Assembly: GCA_002070755.1 (NCBI GenBank)
Contig: MWDY01000199.1
Span: forward strand, 1-8,858
Length of the DNA: 8,858 bases
Source of the DNA: Spirochaetes bacterium ADurb.Bin110
GTDB taxonomy: Bacteria > Spirochaetota > Spirochaetia > Treponematales > Rectinemataceae
Direction of reading: 5' to 3'
Shown: positions 1 through 6,698 of the stretch, in pieces
Layout: every line of letters starts with the position of its first letter
Numbering within the stretch: position 1 is the stretch's first letter
Made by a program: the position numbers and the translations under genes
The notes under the pieces: generated by a model
What the model was told of the DNA's origin: nothing
What the model saw: only the letters and a program-made list of their open reading frames with translations
Databases searched by the model: none

Positions 1-1043
1 AAGCCGCACGGAATTTCCCCGAAAAATCAGCCATGATGCTCACAACCCGCAAACTAAACAACCCTGATTCTATAGGCATCATCTATATGACCATCCAGGG
101 CATACCAGCCCCTGCGCTCAAAGAAGTCGAAGTCTATCTTTCGCCAATTCGAGCAGCAAGATATAGACGCAGCGCTCTCATGGCAGAGCTTGCGAATAAA
201 GTCCTCTTTCCCTTGGGATTACCAGAGATAGATTTCGAAAAAGATATTGTTGCTAGCTCGAAATACACAGAAGGTGGCACGATTACCGAACGCCATCTAC
301 TCGCTGCTGTGGCGCGATCTATTCTATCAGAGGTAGAACCTGGCCAGGAGCTAATCAAATGGCTAGAAGAAAAGCTAAGTCTTGTCCTTACTGGTTCTCA
401 GAAGCGAAATCTTTCGGAATCCCAGAATCCTTATCTCGTATACGATCTCTTGGGAGTGCTAAAGGCTGGATTTTTGGATAGTATATTCATCCAGCCGACA
501 GAAGAATGTGTCGATGTACGGGATGCCATAAGCTTTGCAAATAGAATTGGAGGCATCCCTGCGTATGCGTATCTCGGAGATGTCGCCGAATCTCCGACAG
601 GCGACAAGAGAGCCGAGAAATATGAAGACGAAATACTAGATGAACTCATTCCTGTGCTAAAAGAGCTCGGGTTTCCAGCAATAACTTACATGCCACCGCG
701 CAACACTAAAGAACAGCTTTTACGGCTTCAAGGGTTTTGCAAAAAATATGATCTCATGGAGATTTCTGGGGTCGACATCAATCAGCCACGTCAATCGTTC
801 CGCTGCCCCGAGCTATTACTTCCTGAATTTCGCCATTTGGATGATGCAACCTGGGCGATGGTAGCTCATGAAGCGCTGAGCGGATTCGATCTTCGCTTTG
901 GTCTTTTCTCAGCAGAAAATTCACTCGCCGATATACCGATAATCGAGAGAATTCACCGCTATGCAACGGTAGGACGAGCCATCGACTTTAGAGAGCCTGG
1001 CTCGCTTGTAAGACAAGCAGAACTTTTGTTCTTGGAGAAATAG
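1..1043 (+). CDS. PHP-domain protein, C-terminal part (5' end cut by window edge)
   Basis: The reading frame is open to the left edge. The first in-frame ATG (33) has no Shine-Dalgarno sequence before it, so I treat it as internal and the gene as 5'-truncated. The visible part resembles the C-terminal half of PHP (polymerase and histidinol phosphatase) proteins found beside sugar dehydrogenases in anaerobes. Numbering from the ATG at 33, it has a GGTITERHLL segment near 81-90, GGIPAYAYLGD at 173-183, and EISGVDINQPRQSF near 243-256, whose Asp is a plausible last metal ligand. The N-terminal HxH metal motif expected of a PHP domain would lie outside the window. The substrate is unknown; a phosphoester intermediate of the adjacent sugar pathway is a reasonable guess. 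It ends 2 bases before the next gene, which implies an operon. The family call comes from recalled similarity, not a search. Confidence 0.6.
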   Translation, partial: AARNFPEKSAMMLTTRKLNNPDSIGIIYMTIQGIPAPALKEVEVYLSPIRAARYRRSALMAELANKVLFPLGLPEIDFEKDIVASSKYTEGGTITERHLLAAVARSILSEVEPGQELIKWLEEKLSLVLTGSQKRNLSESQNPYLVYDLLGVLKAGFLDSIFIQPTEECVDVRDAISFANRIGGIPAYAYLGDVAESPTGDKRAEKYEDEILDELIPVLKELGFPAITYMPPRNTKEQLLRLQGFCKKYDLMEISGVDINQPRQSFRCPELLLPEFRHLDDATWAMVAHEALSGFDLRFGLFSAENSLADIPIIERIHRYATVGRAIDFREPGSLVRQAELLFLEK

Positions 1044-1045
1044 CT

Positions 1046-2287
1046 ATGAATATCATTATCAATCCTTCAAATCTTGCGCCTTTAGTGCGAGGTTTTATGC
1101 TGTCGTTGGCTGACTATTCTTGTATGGTTCAGAGTGTTGAAGCAGCTACTCCTCGTGCAGATAAGCCGGCCTCTCGCATTGCTCATCTCGAGGAGCTCTC
1201 CCTCACCATCGATGGGCTTACTTCGGGAGCAAGTATGGATGATGGACTCGTCGCTTCGCTTCTCAAAAAAGCACTCAAACCATTTGTAGCAGCCATTCGA
1301 GAGGGCCTTGCCAAAGGAAAAATCAGCCTTTCAATCTCGAATGCGAAGGGCGAATCCATTGCACAATATCAGCTTGTTCCTCTTGCATCCCTAGATTCGC
1401 GAGTTCACCTTGCAGTCCATAAGCCTGGCGATCCGAGCCTCTTACCCAGCAGCGCTCGTTCAGAAGTGGTAAAAGGCAAAATCTCGTTCGTAACCGGTGG
1501 AGCGCAGGGTTTTGGAGCCGAGATTGCTCGTGGGCTTGCACTTTCCGGTGCGGCTGTCTGGATTGCAGATATAAATCTGCCGGGGGCAGAACGCTTTGCG
1601 CGAGAACTCTCTAAAGAAATTGGAAATCCAAGGGTATTTGCAATAGAAATCGATGTAAGCAAAGAAGAGTCTGTTCAGAAAGCCTTTGAGATCGTTGCAC
1701 AGACTTGCGGGGGTCTAGACCTTGTTGTGTCAAATGCGGGTATTCTCAAAGCCGGGTCTGTCCTAGAACAACCAGTAAAAGAATTCCGCCTAGTCAACGA
1801 AATCAATTACATCGGCTTTTTCAATGTGGCTCAGCAGGCTGCGCGGCTATTGCGTCGCCAGTGCCTTGGAGCTCCGGATTGGTATACGGATATCATACAA
1901 ATCAATTCAAAATCTGGTCTGGAAGGCTCGAACAAGAATGCCGCCTATGCGGGGTCCAAATTTGGCGGAATTGGTCTTGTGCAGAGCTTCGCGCTCGAGC
2001 TCATAGAGTATCGCATAAAAGTCAACGCGATCTGCCCAGGCAATTTTTTCGAGGGGCCGCTTTGGTCAGATCCGCAAAAAGGTCTCTTTGTCCAATACCT
2101 CAATTCGGGCAAAGTCCCTGGTGCTAAAACAATCGAAGATGTCAGGGCATATTACGAGGCAAAGATACCCATGCGCCGCGGATGCTATGGGCAAGACGTT
2201 CTCAAGGCTATCTATTACATCGTCGAGCAAGTATATGAGACAGGGCAGGCTTTGCCTGTAACAGGCGGACAGGTAATGCTCAATTGA
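1046..2287 (+). CDS. SDR dehydrogenase, sorbitol-6-phosphate 2-dehydrogenase-like, with extra N-terminal domain
   Basis: It probably oxidises D-sorbitol 6-phosphate to D-fructose 6-phosphate with NAD+ in the cytoplasm. Residues about 143-413 form a classical short-chain dehydrogenase. The cofactor loop is TGGAQGFG (150-157), Asp175 follows beta-2 (suggesting NAD over NADP), NAG is at 230-232, and the catalytic set is Ser288, Tyr301 and Lys305. Stretches IIQINSKSG, the YxxxKFGGxGL region, RRGCYGQDVL and the C-terminal VTGGQVM closely follow E. coli SrlD, which is why I favour this substrate. SrlD is only about 260 residues. Here about 140 extra residues precede the Rossmann fold, with no motif I recognise and no signal peptide or membrane span. 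The start ATG has GGAG 8 bases upstream, inside the end of the preceding gene. The gene is probably co-transcribed with the PHP gene. A different polyol phosphate as substrate is possible. Confidence 0.8.
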   Translation: MNIIINPSNLAPLVRGFMLSLADYSCMVQSVEAATPRADKPASRIAHLEELSLTIDGLTSGASMDDGLVASLLKKALKPFVAAIREGLAKGKISLSISNAKGESIAQYQLVPLASLDSRVHLAVHKPGDPSLLPSSARSEVVKGKISFVTGGAQGFGAEIARGLALSGAAVWIADINLPGAERFARELSKEIGNPRVFAIEIDVSKEESVQKAFEIVAQTCGGLDLVVSNAGILKAGSVLEQPVKEFRLVNEINYIGFFNVAQQAARLLRRQCLGAPDWYTDIIQINSKSGLEGSNKNAAYAGSKFGGIGLVQSFALELIEYRIKVNAICPGNFFEGPLWSDPQKGLFVQYLNSGKVPGAKTIEDVRAYYEAKIPMRRGCYGQDVLKAIYYIVEQVYETGQALPVTGGQVMLN

Positions 2288-2389
2288 AAGGAATGTCGAT
2301 AGTTTTTAAGATATAACTCATGAGGTGGCTTTGGATGGGATGTATTAGGATAGTTAGAAAGAATTATTGAATGAGACAGACAATATGCA

Positions 2390-2409
2390 TTTTGTACATC
2401 ATGTCAAAA
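2390..2409. promoter_or_regulatory. Imperfect inverted repeat, candidate operator upstream of the sugar kinase
   Basis: TTTTG and ACAT (2390-2394, 2396-2399) are mirrored around C2400 by ATGT and CAAAA (2401-2404, 2405-2409). The dyad has 9-bp arms interrupted by one extra T at 2395. It sits 38 bases before the kinase start, in the 159-base gap after the dehydrogenase gene. A weak promoter-like pair overlaps it (TTGTAC at 2392-2397 and CATAAA at 2416-2421, spacing 18). Both position and symmetry suit a repressor site controlling the kinase and downstream gene. No regulator gene is in this part of the window, so the binding protein is unknown. I see no terminator hairpin elsewhere in the gap. 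Confidence 0.35.
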
Positions 2410-2446
2410 CTTCTTCATAAAAGACATCTCTATGCGAGGAGATATC

Positions 2447-3955
2447 ATGACTGAAGCAATTGCAGTGCTCGATATCGGAATGACAAATAAAAAAGTCGTT
2501 CTCTATTCCGATGAACTTGCATTGATCGGAGAAAAGAGAAAGGTTTTTCCTCCACTTATGCGAGATGGCATAGAAACGCACGATCTAGAAGCCATGGAGG
2601 AATGGTTTTTTGCATCCCTTGGAGAATTTGCCAGGAGCTTTTCCATTGGGGCAATTGCGGTGACCACTCATGGCGCCACATTTGTCTGTACCGATGAAAA
2701 GGGTAATCCTGTCGCGCCATGTATCTATTATACACATGAGCCAAGCCGCGAATTTCACGAGCGCTTTTATGCGAGCGCTGGCAAGCCTGAGGATCTTCAG
2801 GCAAGAACAGGGACCCCCAATTTTTCGGCGCTTATCAACCCGGCAAAAGGGCTCTTTTTCTTGAAGGATAATTATCCGCTAGAATTTGCGCAAGCTCATT
2901 GGGTTTTGCCTTATCCCCAGTATTGGGGTATGAGAATGACAGGAATTGCTGCCGCAGAGAGCACATATATGGGTTGCCATACCTACCTGTATGATTGGCA
3001 AAAAAATGATTATTCAAGTGTCGCAGACATGCTCGGTATTCGTACAAAACTACCCTACCCCATCCGACAAGCATGGGAAGTTCTAGGCACAATCTCGCCC
3101 GACATCGCTGCTCGAACTGGTCTATCTTCCGATACGCTGGTAACGCTTGGTATCCACGATTCAAATGCCTCGATTTTGCCTCATCTTGCCTCTAAGGTGA
3201 GCCATGACTTTGTTCTCAATTCGACGGGGACATGGTGCGTGCTTATGCACCCTGTCGATAAATATGGTTTTGAGCCTGATGAACTTGGCAAAGTGGTGTT
3301 TTTCAATCGATCCGCATGGAATACCCCAATCAAAACTGCGATATTCCTTGGCGGCAAAGAATATGAAACATGGATGGATATCATAGCAAAAAGTTCAGGC
3401 GCCAAATCCTCAAGGCAGTTGCCCAAGCCCGATAAGCAAGACTACCTCCGAGTCCTGGAAGAATGCAATTGCTTTATTCTTCCGGAGATAGTGCCTGGAT
3501 CGGGGCAGTTCCCGGGTTCAGTGGCGCGTGCAGCCCAAGGTGGCACTTCATATCCGCTTTCGGATATCGAAGAAAGCAAAGGCAAGATTGCTTTTCTACA
3601 AGATGCTAAGATCGCGCAAGCCGTACTCAATCTATCGATCGTACTCCAGACTGAAGTAGCGCTCCAGAGAACAGGCATAAAGCCTGGTACTGAGATTCTC
3701 ACTGAGGGAGGTTTTCGGAGCAATACCGATTACAATATGATCCTCGGATCATGCTTTCCTGGCAATGCAATATACCTAACCGACCTTCAGGAGGCAACAA
3801 GCTTCGGCGCTGCCATGACTGCATTAGTTGCTCTAAAGAAAATAGACCCTAGAGCATTGTCGCGCTATATTCACATAGAAAAAGTCCTAGTGCCTTCCAT
3901 GTTTGCTCCCGAAAGATTATCGGCCTATAGAAATGCCTGGCATGCGCAGATTTGA
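2447..3955 (+). CDS. FGGY-family carbohydrate kinase (rhamnulokinase/fuculokinase-like)
   Basis: This is a cytoplasmic ATP-dependent sugar kinase, 502 residues, normal for FGGY enzymes (about 480-520). The N-terminal phosphate loop is DIGMTNKK (9-16). GIHDS (235-239) carries the probable catalytic base Asp238. STGTW (259-263) and LTEGGFRSN (419-427) match the second-domain ATP-binding motifs. I chose ATG 2447 over ATG 2432 because GAGGAG (2436-2441) lies 5 bases before it, whereas the earlier ATG has no ribosome site. The substrate cannot be read from sequence. Neighbours act on L-sorbose 1-phosphate and sorbitol 6-phosphate, and related FGGY kinases phosphorylate ketoses at C1 (L-rhamnulose, L-fuculose), so L-sorbose is the leading candidate. 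The gene ends 34 bases before the SorE-like gene, consistent with co-transcription. Confidence 0.85.
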   Translation: MTEAIAVLDIGMTNKKVVLYSDELALIGEKRKVFPPLMRDGIETHDLEAMEEWFFASLGEFARSFSIGAIAVTTHGATFVCTDEKGNPVAPCIYYTHEPSREFHERFYASAGKPEDLQARTGTPNFSALINPAKGLFFLKDNYPLEFAQAHWVLPYPQYWGMRMTGIAAAESTYMGCHTYLYDWQKNDYSSVADMLGIRTKLPYPIRQAWEVLGTISPDIAARTGLSSDTLVTLGIHDSNASILPHLASKVSHDFVLNSTGTWCVLMHPVDKYGFEPDELGKVVFFNRSAWNTPIKTAIFLGGKEYETWMDIIAKSSGAKSSRQLPKPDKQDYLRVLEECNCFILPEIVPGSGQFPGSVARAAQGGTSYPLSDIEESKGKIAFLQDAKIAQAVLNLSIVLQTEVALQRTGIKPGTEILTEGGFRSNTDYNMILGSCFPGNAIYLTDLQEATSFGAAMTALVALKKIDPRALSRYIHIEKVLVPSMFAPERLSAYRNAWHAQI

Positions 3956-3974
3956 TATATTAGAGGTAATATAT
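3955..3974 (+). repeat. AT-rich hairpin between kinase and SorE-like gene
   Basis: Perfect 8-bp arms ATATATTA (3955-3962) and TAATATAT (3967-3974) flank the four-base loop GAGG. The hairpin starts at the last base of the kinase stop codon and ends just ahead of the strong ribosome site TGGAGG (3977-3982) of the next gene. No U-tract follows and the stem is all A-T, so it is not a standard intrinsic terminator. It could be an mRNA processing or stability element, a modulator of translation of the next gene, or a protein-binding dyad. Confidence 0.5.
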
Positions 3975-3989
3975 ATTGGAGGTTCTTAA

Positions 3990-5252
3990 ATGAAAACGAA
4001 GGCAGTACGCATCTATGGTGTCAATGACTTGAGGCTTGAAGAATTCGAGCTGCCACCTATTAAAGGCGATGAAATCCTTGCTCGTGTGATAAGCGATTCG
4101 ATCTGTATGTCCTCTCATAAGCTTGCCATGCAAGGAGATGCACATAAGCGAGTGCGTGCTCCTCTGGCTCAAAATCCTGTGATTATAGGCCATGAATTCT
4201 GCGGAGAGATCATCGAAGTCGGCACAAAATGGGCGCATAAGTTCAAACCTGGCATGCGCTTTGCCATTCAACCAGCGCTCAATTATAAGGGAACGCTCTG
4301 GGCGCCGGGTTATTCCTACCCTTATATCGGCGGAGATGCAACCTACATCATCATTCCCAACGAAGTGATGGAAATGGACTGCCTCTTCGAATACAAGGCC
4401 GATGCATTCTTTATGGGCTCGCTCTCTGAACCGGTCTCTTGCATCGTCGGTGCGTATCATGCGCAATACCACACGCAACCAGGCTCCTACGTCCATGAGA
4501 TGGGCCTTCGCCCAGGCGGATCGCTCGCGCTTCTTGCCTCGGTTGGGCCAATGGGGCTTGGCGCAATCGATTATGCGATCCATGGTGGCATAAAGCCCGC
4601 GCGCATCATTGTCACCGACATCGATCAGGAGCGGCTCGATCGCGCACAAAAGCTCATTTCGGTAGAGTCAGCGCAAAAGCGGGGTATTGAGCTCATCTAT
4701 ATCAATACTAAGAACCTCCCCGATCCCGTAGCGACCTTGCGCGAGCTCAATGGCGGCAAGCTCTTCGATGATGTCTTTGTCTTTGCGCCGGTGAAAAGCC
4801 TCGTAGAGATGGCCGATGCGCTGCTTGGCAAGGATGGCTGCCTCAACTTCTTTGCTGGTCCTACCGACCCAAAATTCTCCGCCAATTTCAATTTCTACAA
4901 TGTGCACTATGAATCGCACCACGTCGTGGGGACCTCTGGTGGCAACACTGAAGACATCAAAGAATCGCTCGAAATGATGTCCCGAGGGCTTTTACATCCT
5001 GAAGCGATGATCACCCATGTGGGCGGGCTCAATGCGGTCGCTGCAACCACGATCAATCTCGATAAGATCCCTGGTGGCAAGAAGCTCATCTACACCCATA
5101 AAAAGCTCGACCTTGTGGCAATTGCGGATTTTGCTGAGCGCGGCAAGACCGATCCATTCTATGCAGAGCTCGCGTGGATCACAGAAGCGCACGATGGGCT
5201 CTGGTGCAAAGAAGCCGAGGATTACCTTCTTGCCCATGCGCCCGAAATCTGA
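3990..5252 (+). CDS. Zinc-type alcohol dehydrogenase, L-sorbose-1-phosphate reductase-like
   Basis: This is a medium-chain dehydrogenase of 420 residues, larger than typical members (about 350). It matches the family usually annotated as L-sorbose 1-phosphate reductase (SorE), which interconverts L-sorbose 1-phosphate and D-sorbitol 6-phosphate with NAD(P)H. Catalytic zinc ligands are likely Cys39 (SICMSSHK), His68-Glu69 (IIGHEF) and the Glu147 region (LSEPVSC). The Rossmann loop is VGPMGLG (185-191), and TDID (209-212) places an acidic residue favouring NAD(H). The four-cysteine structural-zinc lobe of liver-type enzymes is missing. TGGAGG lies 7 bases before ATG 3990. Leucine codon use differs from the upstream genes: CTA never appears and CTC dominates, suggesting high expression. 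The product would feed the SrlD-like enzyme encoded upstream. Another ketose or polyol phosphate is possible as substrate. Confidence 0.78.
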   Translation: MKTKAVRIYGVNDLRLEEFELPPIKGDEILARVISDSICMSSHKLAMQGDAHKRVRAPLAQNPVIIGHEFCGEIIEVGTKWAHKFKPGMRFAIQPALNYKGTLWAPGYSYPYIGGDATYIIIPNEVMEMDCLFEYKADAFFMGSLSEPVSCIVGAYHAQYHTQPGSYVHEMGLRPGGSLALLASVGPMGLGAIDYAIHGGIKPARIIVTDIDQERLDRAQKLISVESAQKRGIELIYINTKNLPDPVATLRELNGGKLFDDVFVFAPVKSLVEMADALLGKDGCLNFFAGPTDPKFSANFNFYNVHYESHHVVGTSGGNTEDIKESLEMMSRGLLHPEAMITHVGGLNAVAATTINLDKIPGGKKLIYTHKKLDLVAIADFAERGKTDPFYAELAWITEAHDGLWCKEAEDYLLAHAPEI

Positions 5253-5289
5253 CCGCGACTTCTGATCTTGCTTCTCACTATGCCTAATA

Positions 5290-5318
5290 TTGACATTTAT
5301 CTATATGAGAGATATTCT
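5290..5318 (+). promoter_or_regulatory. Sigma70-type promoter of the arsR operon
   Basis: TTGACA (5290-5295) is a perfect -35 box. It is followed at 17 bases by TATTCT (5313-5318), a 4 of 6 match to the -10 box. It lies 41 bases before the arsR start codon, and the operator dyad overlaps the spacer and -10 region. Confidence 0.7.
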
Positions 5319-5328
5319 CAACATATAG
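5301..5328. promoter_or_regulatory. Candidate ArsR operator (nested dyad over the -10 box)
   Basis: Outer arms CTATATG (5301-5307) and CATATAG (5322-5328) are perfect inverted repeats. An inner dyad TGAGA (5306-5310) and TCTCA (5316-5320) surrounds GATAT. The general form, ATATGA...TCA...ATAT, resembles operators of the ArsR/SmtB/CzrA class. Binding here would cover the -10 element and block polymerase, giving autorepression of arsR-permease-thioredoxin that is relieved by the metalloid. Confidence 0.6.
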
Positions 5329-5358
5329 ATGCATATCAATATGTAAAGCGAGGTTTTT

Positions 5359-5670
5359 ATGGACGCAGATGAAGCTGCTCTGTTTTGTCGGGTGCTCGGC
5401 GATCCAAATCGAATGCGCATCGTAACATCGCTCTTGGGTAAAGAGCTGTGCGCATGTAATCTCTTGGAACAGTTCAATATTGCGCAACCCACCCTCTCGC
5501 ATCATATGCAGGTCTTATGTGATTGCGGACTTGTTGATGCGCGCAGAGAAGGTAAGTGGATGCACTATTCACTGAATCGCGAAAAACTCAGTCAGCTTAG
5601 GCAGTTCATTGAAGAATTATGCTCCAGTAATGCTGAAGCTGAAGTCGACACATCGTTCGCAATGTGCTGA
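5359..5670 (+). CDS. arsR: ArsR-family metalloid-responsive repressor
   Basis: This is a 103-residue winged-helix repressor that binds its operator as a dimer and releases it on binding As(III) or a similar soft ion. Cys31 and Cys33 in the segment ELCACNLLE match the CxC arsenite site of E. coli-type ArsR (ELCVCDL) at almost the same positions. The recognition helix is in IAQPTLSHHMQVLCDCGLV (41-59), followed by the wing RREGKWMHYSL. Further cysteines occur at 10, 54, 56 and the C-terminal residue 103, which could add or change ligands. GAGG lies 5 bases before ATG 5359. The gene has its own promoter and overlapping dyad and runs into the permease gene without a gap. Sensing another thiophilic metal or an organoarsenical is an alternative. 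Confidence 0.88.
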   Translation: MDADEAALFCRVLGDPNRMRIVTSLLGKELCACNLLEQFNIAQPTLSHHMQVLCDCGLVDARREGKWMHYSLNREKLSQLRQFIEELCSSNAEAEVDTSFAMC

Positions 5671-6671
5671 ATATGATCGGAAGCTTTATTCATAATCAAA
5701 TCCTCGGGATGAATTGGCTCAATGCGCTTATTGGAAGTCTTCTTTATGTCATTGGCCTCAACGTTTCATCGCAAATCGGCAGCAGTGTGCAGTTTTTCCT
5801 ATACGATGTCATCAAAATTACGGTGTTGCTCTGTGTGCTTATCTTTATCGTTTCGTACATTCAGAGTTATTTCCCACCGGAGCGCAGCAGAAGGATTATG
5901 GGGAGGTTTCATGGTTTCTTGGCTTCCTGCATTGCCGCCCTGCTCGGCACCGTCACGCCGTTCTGTTCCTGTTCTTCCATTCCGCTTTTCATGGGCTTTA
6001 CAAGCGCGGGGCTCCCACTCGGTGTCACTTTCTCGTTCCTCATCTCTTCACCGATGGTGGATCTCGGCAGCCTTGTGCTGCTGATGAGTATTTTTGGAAC
6101 CAAGATTGCGGTCGCCTATGTGATGCTCGGCCTCGTAGTTGCAATTTCGGGTGGCATGCTCATCGAGCATCTGCACATGGAAAAGTATGTTGAAGATTTT
6201 ATCAAAAATGTGAGCAGCGTTGAAATCGATTCTCCCGATCCTTCTCAGCGCGAAAGTCTCATTCTTGCCAAAGACCGCGTTGCATCGACATTCATAAAAG
6301 TATTCCCCTACATTTTGCTTGGTGTAGGCATAGGGACAGTGATCCATAATTGGATTCCAGAAGCGTGGATATCCTCGGTACTTGGAAACCGCAATCCATT
6401 TGGAGTTGTGCTTGCAACACTCATCGGTGTGCCAATCTACGCTGATATCTTTGGAACGATTCCTGTAGCCGAGGCGCTCCTTGCAAAAGGCGCACAGCTT
6501 GGCACAGTACTTTCGTTCATGATGGCGGTGACCACGCTCAGCGTTCCCTCGATGGTGATGCTGGGCAAGGCTATCAAACCGAAATTGCTTGGCTTGTTTA
6601 TAGCAATTTGTACCATAGGGATTATCGCTGTTGGCTACTTTTTCAATGCATTCCATTATTTATTTCTATAA
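5664..6671 (+). CDS. ArsP/DUF318-family permease
   Basis: This is an integral inner-membrane permease of 335 residues with about eight hydrophobic segments, roughly 43-65, 86-106, 118-142, 147-167, 208-228, 245-268, 278-300 and 308-328. A soluble loop lies at about 170-207. The sequence TPFCSCSSIPLFMGF (98-112) is the hallmark of this family, with Cys101 and Cys103 as probable metalloid ligands. Characterised ArsP exports trivalent organoarsenicals; other family members are linked to metal export, so arsenic is inferred mainly from the adjacent arsR. The start is uncertain: GTG 5664 overlaps the arsR stop by 7 bases, ATG 5673 begins 2 bases after it, and neither has a clear Shine-Dalgarno, so translation is probably coupled to arsR. 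No ArsA-like ATPase accompanies it, so transport is presumably secondary. Confidence 0.82.
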   Translation: MLNMIGSFIHNQILGMNWLNALIGSLLYVIGLNVSSQIGSSVQFFLYDVIKITVLLCVLIFIVSYIQSYFPPERSRRIMGRFHGFLASCIAALLGTVTPFCSCSSIPLFMGFTSAGLPLGVTFSFLISSPMVDLGSLVLLMSIFGTKIAVAYVMLGLVVAISGGMLIEHLHMEKYVEDFIKNVSSVEIDSPDPSQRESLILAKDRVASTFIKVFPYILLGVGIGTVIHNWIPEAWISSVLGNRNPFGVVLATLIGVPIYADIFGTIPVAEALLAKGAQLGTVLSFMMAVTTLSVPSMVMLGKAIKPKLLGLFIAICTIGIIAVGYFFNAFHYLFL

Positions 6672-6698
6672 AGGCCAGTTATATAAAGGAGAGTTGGT

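Noticed and set aside
1705..2127. Open frame of 140 codons on the plus strand in another phase
   Set aside because: It overlaps the catalytic core of the SDR dehydrogenase completely, and the translation is rich in Arg, Ser and Cys, as expected for an out-of-frame reading.
2293..2316. Seven-codon frame after AAAGGA just past the SDR stop codon
   Set aside because: The purine-rich sequence is directly against the ATG, too close to act as a ribosome site, and the peptide is trivially short.
2320..2370. 16-codon open frame (MRWLWMGCIR...) considered as a leader peptide upstream of the kinase
   Set aside because: It has no Shine-Dalgarno, no terminator/antiterminator hairpins follow it, and its composition does not suggest attenuation.
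2432..2449. Upstream ATG as start of the sugar kinase
   Set aside because: The strong GAGGAG site falls inside these first codons and is correctly spaced for ATG 2447; nothing precedes ATG 2432.
3960..4649. Long open frame of 229 codons on the minus strand
   Set aside because: It lies antisense to the well-supported SorE-like gene, has no family motifs and no convincing ribosome site, and its composition is that of a shadow frame.
5253..5289. Terminator sought after the SorE-like gene
   Set aside because: No GC-rich stem followed by a T-run is present. The sugar transcript may end by another mechanism or read into the arsR region.
6048..6656. Open frame of 202 codons on the minus strand
   Set aside because: It is antisense to the membrane permease, the product is rich in His, Cys and Asn with no recognisable domain, and no ribosome site is seen.
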